Of a stretch of 64,000 bases of DNA, positions 10,096 through 64,000 are shown in pieces. The notes beneath the pieces are model-generated. The model had not been told where the DNA came from. It saw nothing but the letters and a program-made list of their open reading frames with translations, and did no database searches. Source of the DNA: Gadus chalcogrammus (Eukaryota; Chordata; Actinopteri; Gadiformes; Gadidae); assembly GCF_026213295.1 (NCBI RefSeq), contig NC_079422.1:19109512-19173511 (forward strand), written 5' to 3'. A program made the translations under genes and the position numbers. The number at the start of each line of letters is the position of its first letter. Position 1 is the first letter of the stretch.

Positions 10096-11438
10096 CTTGA
10101 AAGCACAACAAACTATCAGTGCTTCTGCTTTGAGTAACATCCTGCACTTATTAAGACTAATGGCACTTAACGATGCTTTTGGTATGATTCAAGGGTTGTA
10201 AAGAGAGAGGGAGCAGGAAGCCGCGGAGGAGAGAACAATTTTGACACTCAACAATCAAACAACATCCCCTCCCTCCCTGCTTCAAAATCCCAGACGTTTC
10301 TCCATCCCTGCGGTGTAGCGTCAGCTTACCTGTGATGGACTGCAATTCCCTGAACCAATCAGGCTTCTGTCTAAAATCAATATTGGCACACACAGAGGCA
10401 GGTGCAGTCAACTCAACACCAATATTACCATATTCTCGCTATTGATGAGCATTTCACGTGCTCACCAATAGCTGTGGGAAATGACACTCATAGCTCTAAA
10501 CCGCATCTGACCGACTGTACCTTTTAATCCTTGATGTTTAGTTTTGTGGTTATCGAAGACTTTGTGCTATGATACGATACACTTAACCATGGACACAATC
10601 ACTCAATTGACTATTTCTCCTCCACTATACTTAATAACCTTTAAGCCATACTCCAAGACATCAGACCATCCACACAAATACTGGTGACTCCTTTTTTGGA
10701 CTGCAAAAAAATAATCAAATTAGCAGATGAGAGCAGTTGAATGCATGGAAGGTAAAATGGCAAGTTTTAGGTGGTTAGAATGTTTAACATAACTGGAGAC
10801 GTGTGATGAATATGAGCACAACCCCCCCCCCCCCATACACGCAGACAAACACACACACAAATACACACACACACAAATACACAATATAAGTTGGACTCTG
10901 ACCTATCAAGCCAAGGATGAAGACCAGACTGTAGAGGATGGGGAGAAATACCGGGCCATAGCTCCAAAACTCCGGGGTGCTGTTTTTACACACAGTCCAG
11001 TCCCCTTCGTTATAGTAGTTTGCATAGTCGTAGTCACCTGCAGAGAGAATACAATTTACTTTTACATTTGAGTAGGCTATGTAAATTAGGTAAATTACTT
11101 AGGTAAATTACTTAGGACTGGAACACAGGTGAAAATTGATTCGTTTGTTCATAATTGAATTGCAAAAGTAACACACTCGTCAGATATGTCTTTTTCCTAA
11201 ACAAGATATTGTCTGTTAGCTGGTTAGTCTGCTGTCCATGGAAACATACTCTGATTATGGCCGGTTCTGTCTGCGGTTATGTGATATCAACAATCACTTG
11301 AAGAGAGTGACCATGTCAATAGCTTAATACATGTAGTTGCACGCATTGACAAACGCATTTGAAATCATGTCTTTGACTCTAAAATCACAAATAAATCGAC
11401 TCACCCAGACTGGTGTTGATGAAATCTGCGTCAGACAT
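9185..11438 (-). CDS. CC-type chemokine receptor-like GPCR (receptor B), three coding exons
   Basis: Predicted plasma-membrane chemokine receptor of 359 residues, joined from 11438-11405, 11037-10903 and 10095-9185. Splice sites are CTGG|GTGAGT, CTGCAG|GT, ATAG|GTCAGA and TTTCAAG|GT. Joining them recreates an unbroken TM1 reading through Leu-Ile-Gly-Asn-Gly-Leu-Val. Features: acidic, tyrosine-rich N terminus (DYDYANYYNEGDW) with Cys28; TM3 Cys112 and an ECL2 cysteine (186 or 191); DRYVVIMHA at about 136; FWTPYN in TM6; THCCLNPIIY around 296-306; and a basic tail. ECL3 (about 269-286) has no cysteine, unlike receptor A and most CCRs. It lies 1.4 kb upstream of the receptor A first exon in the same orientation, suggesting a tandem duplication. 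The family is certain; the subtype is not. Confidence 0.88.
10903..11037 (-). CDS. Receptor B, coding exon 2
   Basis: This 135-nt exon encodes the acidic extracellular tail and the first half of TM1 (FLPILYSLVFILGLIG). It is phase 1 at both ends and bounded by CTGCAG|GT and ATAG|GTCAGAG. The TM1 sequence is typical of CC chemokine receptors. Confidence 0.85.
11405..11438 (-). CDS. Receptor B, coding exon 1 (34 nt)
   Basis: ATG followed by 11 codons (MSDADFINTSL plus one base), then the consensus donor G|GTGAGT. The phase fits exon 2. An N-glycosylation-like NTS lies within it. The ATG is preceded within about 10 nt by an (AATC/TTGA)n microsatellite. Confidence 0.75.
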
Positions 11439-11448
11439 TGTGTTGTAA

Positions 11449-11502
11449 ATCAATCAATCATTCAATCTATCTATCAATCAATCAATCAATCAATCAATCA
11501 AG
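11449..11502. repeat. (AATC)n microsatellite just upstream of the receptor B start
   Basis: Roughly a dozen copies of AATC with a few ATCT variants. It starts about 10 nt 5' of the receptor B ATG on the minus strand, so it lies in the 5' UTR or core promoter. Confidence 0.85.
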
Positions 11503-11594
11503 TGTGCATAATGCTCAATAGAGCCCTCTGTGAGTCCTTCTTACTACTGGTGGATGACTGCTGGAGAATAGAGAAATCTACACTCAGCTTATGT

Positions 11595-11732
<138 letters not shown>

Positions 11733-11739
11733 CCAACAC

Positions 11740-12420
11740 TGCATATATTATTTGAATAGTCTATTAAGGGGGCAACACGCACAGCACTGTGGTCAGCACA
11801 TCTGCCTGACCTTAAAACAGGAAAACACAAACATATTTGCATATTATTTTAGGTGCCATCTGTTGAGGTTTCAGAATGCCATGCCGTGCGAACTTCCTTA
11901 GATCTTAGAGATAATAAACTCAAAAGTGTAGATTTGAAACTAAGATTTGACCTTGTGCCCTATGCCTACCTTCCTGTGTATACTTGTTTGTGTGTGCGTG
12001 TGTGCATGTGTTTGTTTGCACCGATATGTATGCGGGCATTGGGTTACGTCGGTCATTTAGTGACCCCTCGTGGTGGAACGATGGAATCAATTATCACAAA
12101 GCATTCTGGGAGAAGTGTTTGAATTCCTATTACTATTCGGTTCTAAATTTAACTCGGTATGAACAGTATCACTTTACAAATACAGTGTAATATAATACTC
12201 ATTTTGGATTCATATTTGATCACTTTCGGTTCTATCTTGGACTTTTAGTTTGGGATTTCCCCCCGTATCCTGTATCGCAAACGTTATTCAAAACACCAAT
12301 TCATGTGCAGCTTACTACGTTGAACACATTGTTGGTAGCATTAATTTTCTTTCATTACGTTAAATTATCCATTTTGCCAGCTGGTGCACAGTGAATTCTC
12401 AATGGTTTGATTGACGTTGG
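11740..12420. other. Divergent intergenic region, receptor B / cobl
   Basis: No gene or recognised repeat. Contains a short GT-rich patch near 11985-12015. Confidence 0.4.
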
Positions 12421-12983
12421 AGTTGCTGATGAAGGCGGGCTCGAGCTGCTCGGACAACCTAGGTTGAGGTAGGATCCCAAATTATAGCGGTGTCCCGATC
12501 TACCACAACGCAATTTCCGGTCTCTTACTGCCTTTTCCTGTTAACTCGCTTTGTATGCCAGTTAACAGTCACCTGACTGAGCAAGTTAAGTAAAAAAATT
12601 CAAAGAATAAAAACAACGTGACTGGGAGAATGAATATGTAGTTCAAGCGAAAATAAATCGACGGCAGAAACATGCAACGGAGAGTCGGAGACAGATACCG
12701 TTCTATCGGAAGTAGCATACCTCCCTATTTCCCGTCCCTCGCCACTAAACCATGAACGTAACGTATCCATGTTAAATGAAAGTCCCGCCCTCTCTTTGGT
12801 AAATAACGCTTAATTGGGTCACCCCCATCCACCAGGCGTTCCGTCATGAGACGAGCCCGCCTGGGAAGTGGGAACGAGGTTAGGGACAACCATAGTCGTT
12901 TGAGGAGAGAGGAGCCCGGGATTATTCCCTGTTGTATCGTTGACACCTCTCGGAATGACTCGATACAATTTCGTTGTACCTCT
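12420..12983 (+). promoter_or_regulatory. Candidate promoter / non-coding first exon region of cobl
   Basis: This stretch is richer in G+C and CpG than its surroundings. It lies between the divergent receptor B and cobl starts and ends at a GTAAGT donor (12984). No TATA box or initiator is convincing. The call rests on position and composition only. Confidence 0.25.
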
Positions 12984-13212
12984 GTAAGTTCACACTTTCG
13001 CTCGCTTGTTAAATTGCAGTCCGTCTAAAATGACTCTACCATCTTAACTTTGAATTTGTTATTTTTTTCTTCACGTCAACGGTGGTTATCAAGACGCGCT
13101 GTGTGTTGTGGAGTTGTGGAGCGACACATTTTTTAATCGTGTGTCATACAGACAGACGGACCTATCTCATATCTCTGACAGTGATTCTTTATGACGTGCA
13201 TCGTTTCGCAGG

Positions 13213-13331
13213 TGGTGATGGCTGTCCACGTGGATTGTGGAAGTCCATGACGAACAGATCACCGACTGGTGGATCATCATCTGAAGCTGGATAACAAACT
13301 GTGCAGCGCATCAAAGTGTCATTCCCAAAAC
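13213..13331 (+). other. cobl: cobl 5' leader, with two short upstream ORFs
   Basis: A good acceptor (CATCGTTTCGCAG) at 13212 is followed by 119 nt before the cobl ATG. The leader holds two upstream ATGs, at 13219 (10 codons then TGA) and 13248 (15 codons then TAA). Both close before the main start. A donor-like CTCTG|TAAGT context at 12983/12984 may end the preceding non-coding exon. Inferred, untested. Confidence 0.4.

Positions 13332-64000
<50,669 letters not shown>

Overview
The window is vertebrate nuclear DNA, almost certainly from a teleost fish. It has long introns with GT/AG splice sites and conserved exon phases, vertebrate-specific gene families (CC-type chemokine receptors and the actin nucleator cordon-bleu), tRNA-derived SINEs, hAT- and Harbinger-like DNA transposons, and a very high load of long dinucleotide microsatellites. 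That microsatellite load is reminiscent of cod-like (gadiform) genomes, but the species is an inference. Almost all short open frames in the window are chance frames inside (CA)n, (GT)n, (GA)n or (CT)n arrays, not genes.

Layout. 1-2.85 kb: intergenic sequence with two diverged copies of one interspersed repeat. 2.99-7.83 kb, minus strand: chemokine-receptor-like GPCR 'A' (389 aa in my two-exon model). Its single intron carries a complete 2.68-kb hAT transposon relic with 8-bp target duplication and TIRs, which is itself split by a 343-bp TIR element. 9.19-11.44 kb, minus strand: a second receptor gene 'B' (359 aa, three coding exons). 11.44-13.3 kb: divergent intergenic region between receptor B and the next gene. 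13.33-64.0 kb, plus strand, running off the right edge: cordon-bleu (cobl), for which I resolve 14 coding exons with consistent phases covering about 1,365 residues. The WH2 actin-binding repeats expected at the C terminus lie beyond the window. The cobl introns hold the microsatellites, two SINEs and SINE tails, a Harbinger-like MITE with a TTA target duplication, a 198-bp hAT MITE, a long hairpin and several minisatellites.

The two receptors form a tandem pair in the same orientation and are probably paralogues. Both are predicted plasma-membrane receptors for chemokines in leukocytes. cobl is functionally unrelated (actin filament nucleation and cell morphogenesis) and is transcribed divergently from receptor B. 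I see no bacterial, viral or CRISPR-like system. The most distinctive observations are the nested transposon beside a receptor splice donor, the loss of the conserved ECL3 cysteine in receptor B, possible cobl microexons, and the extreme and sometimes opposed simple-repeat arrays. All exon models come from reading splice sites and protein similarity by eye; none was tested by transcript alignment.
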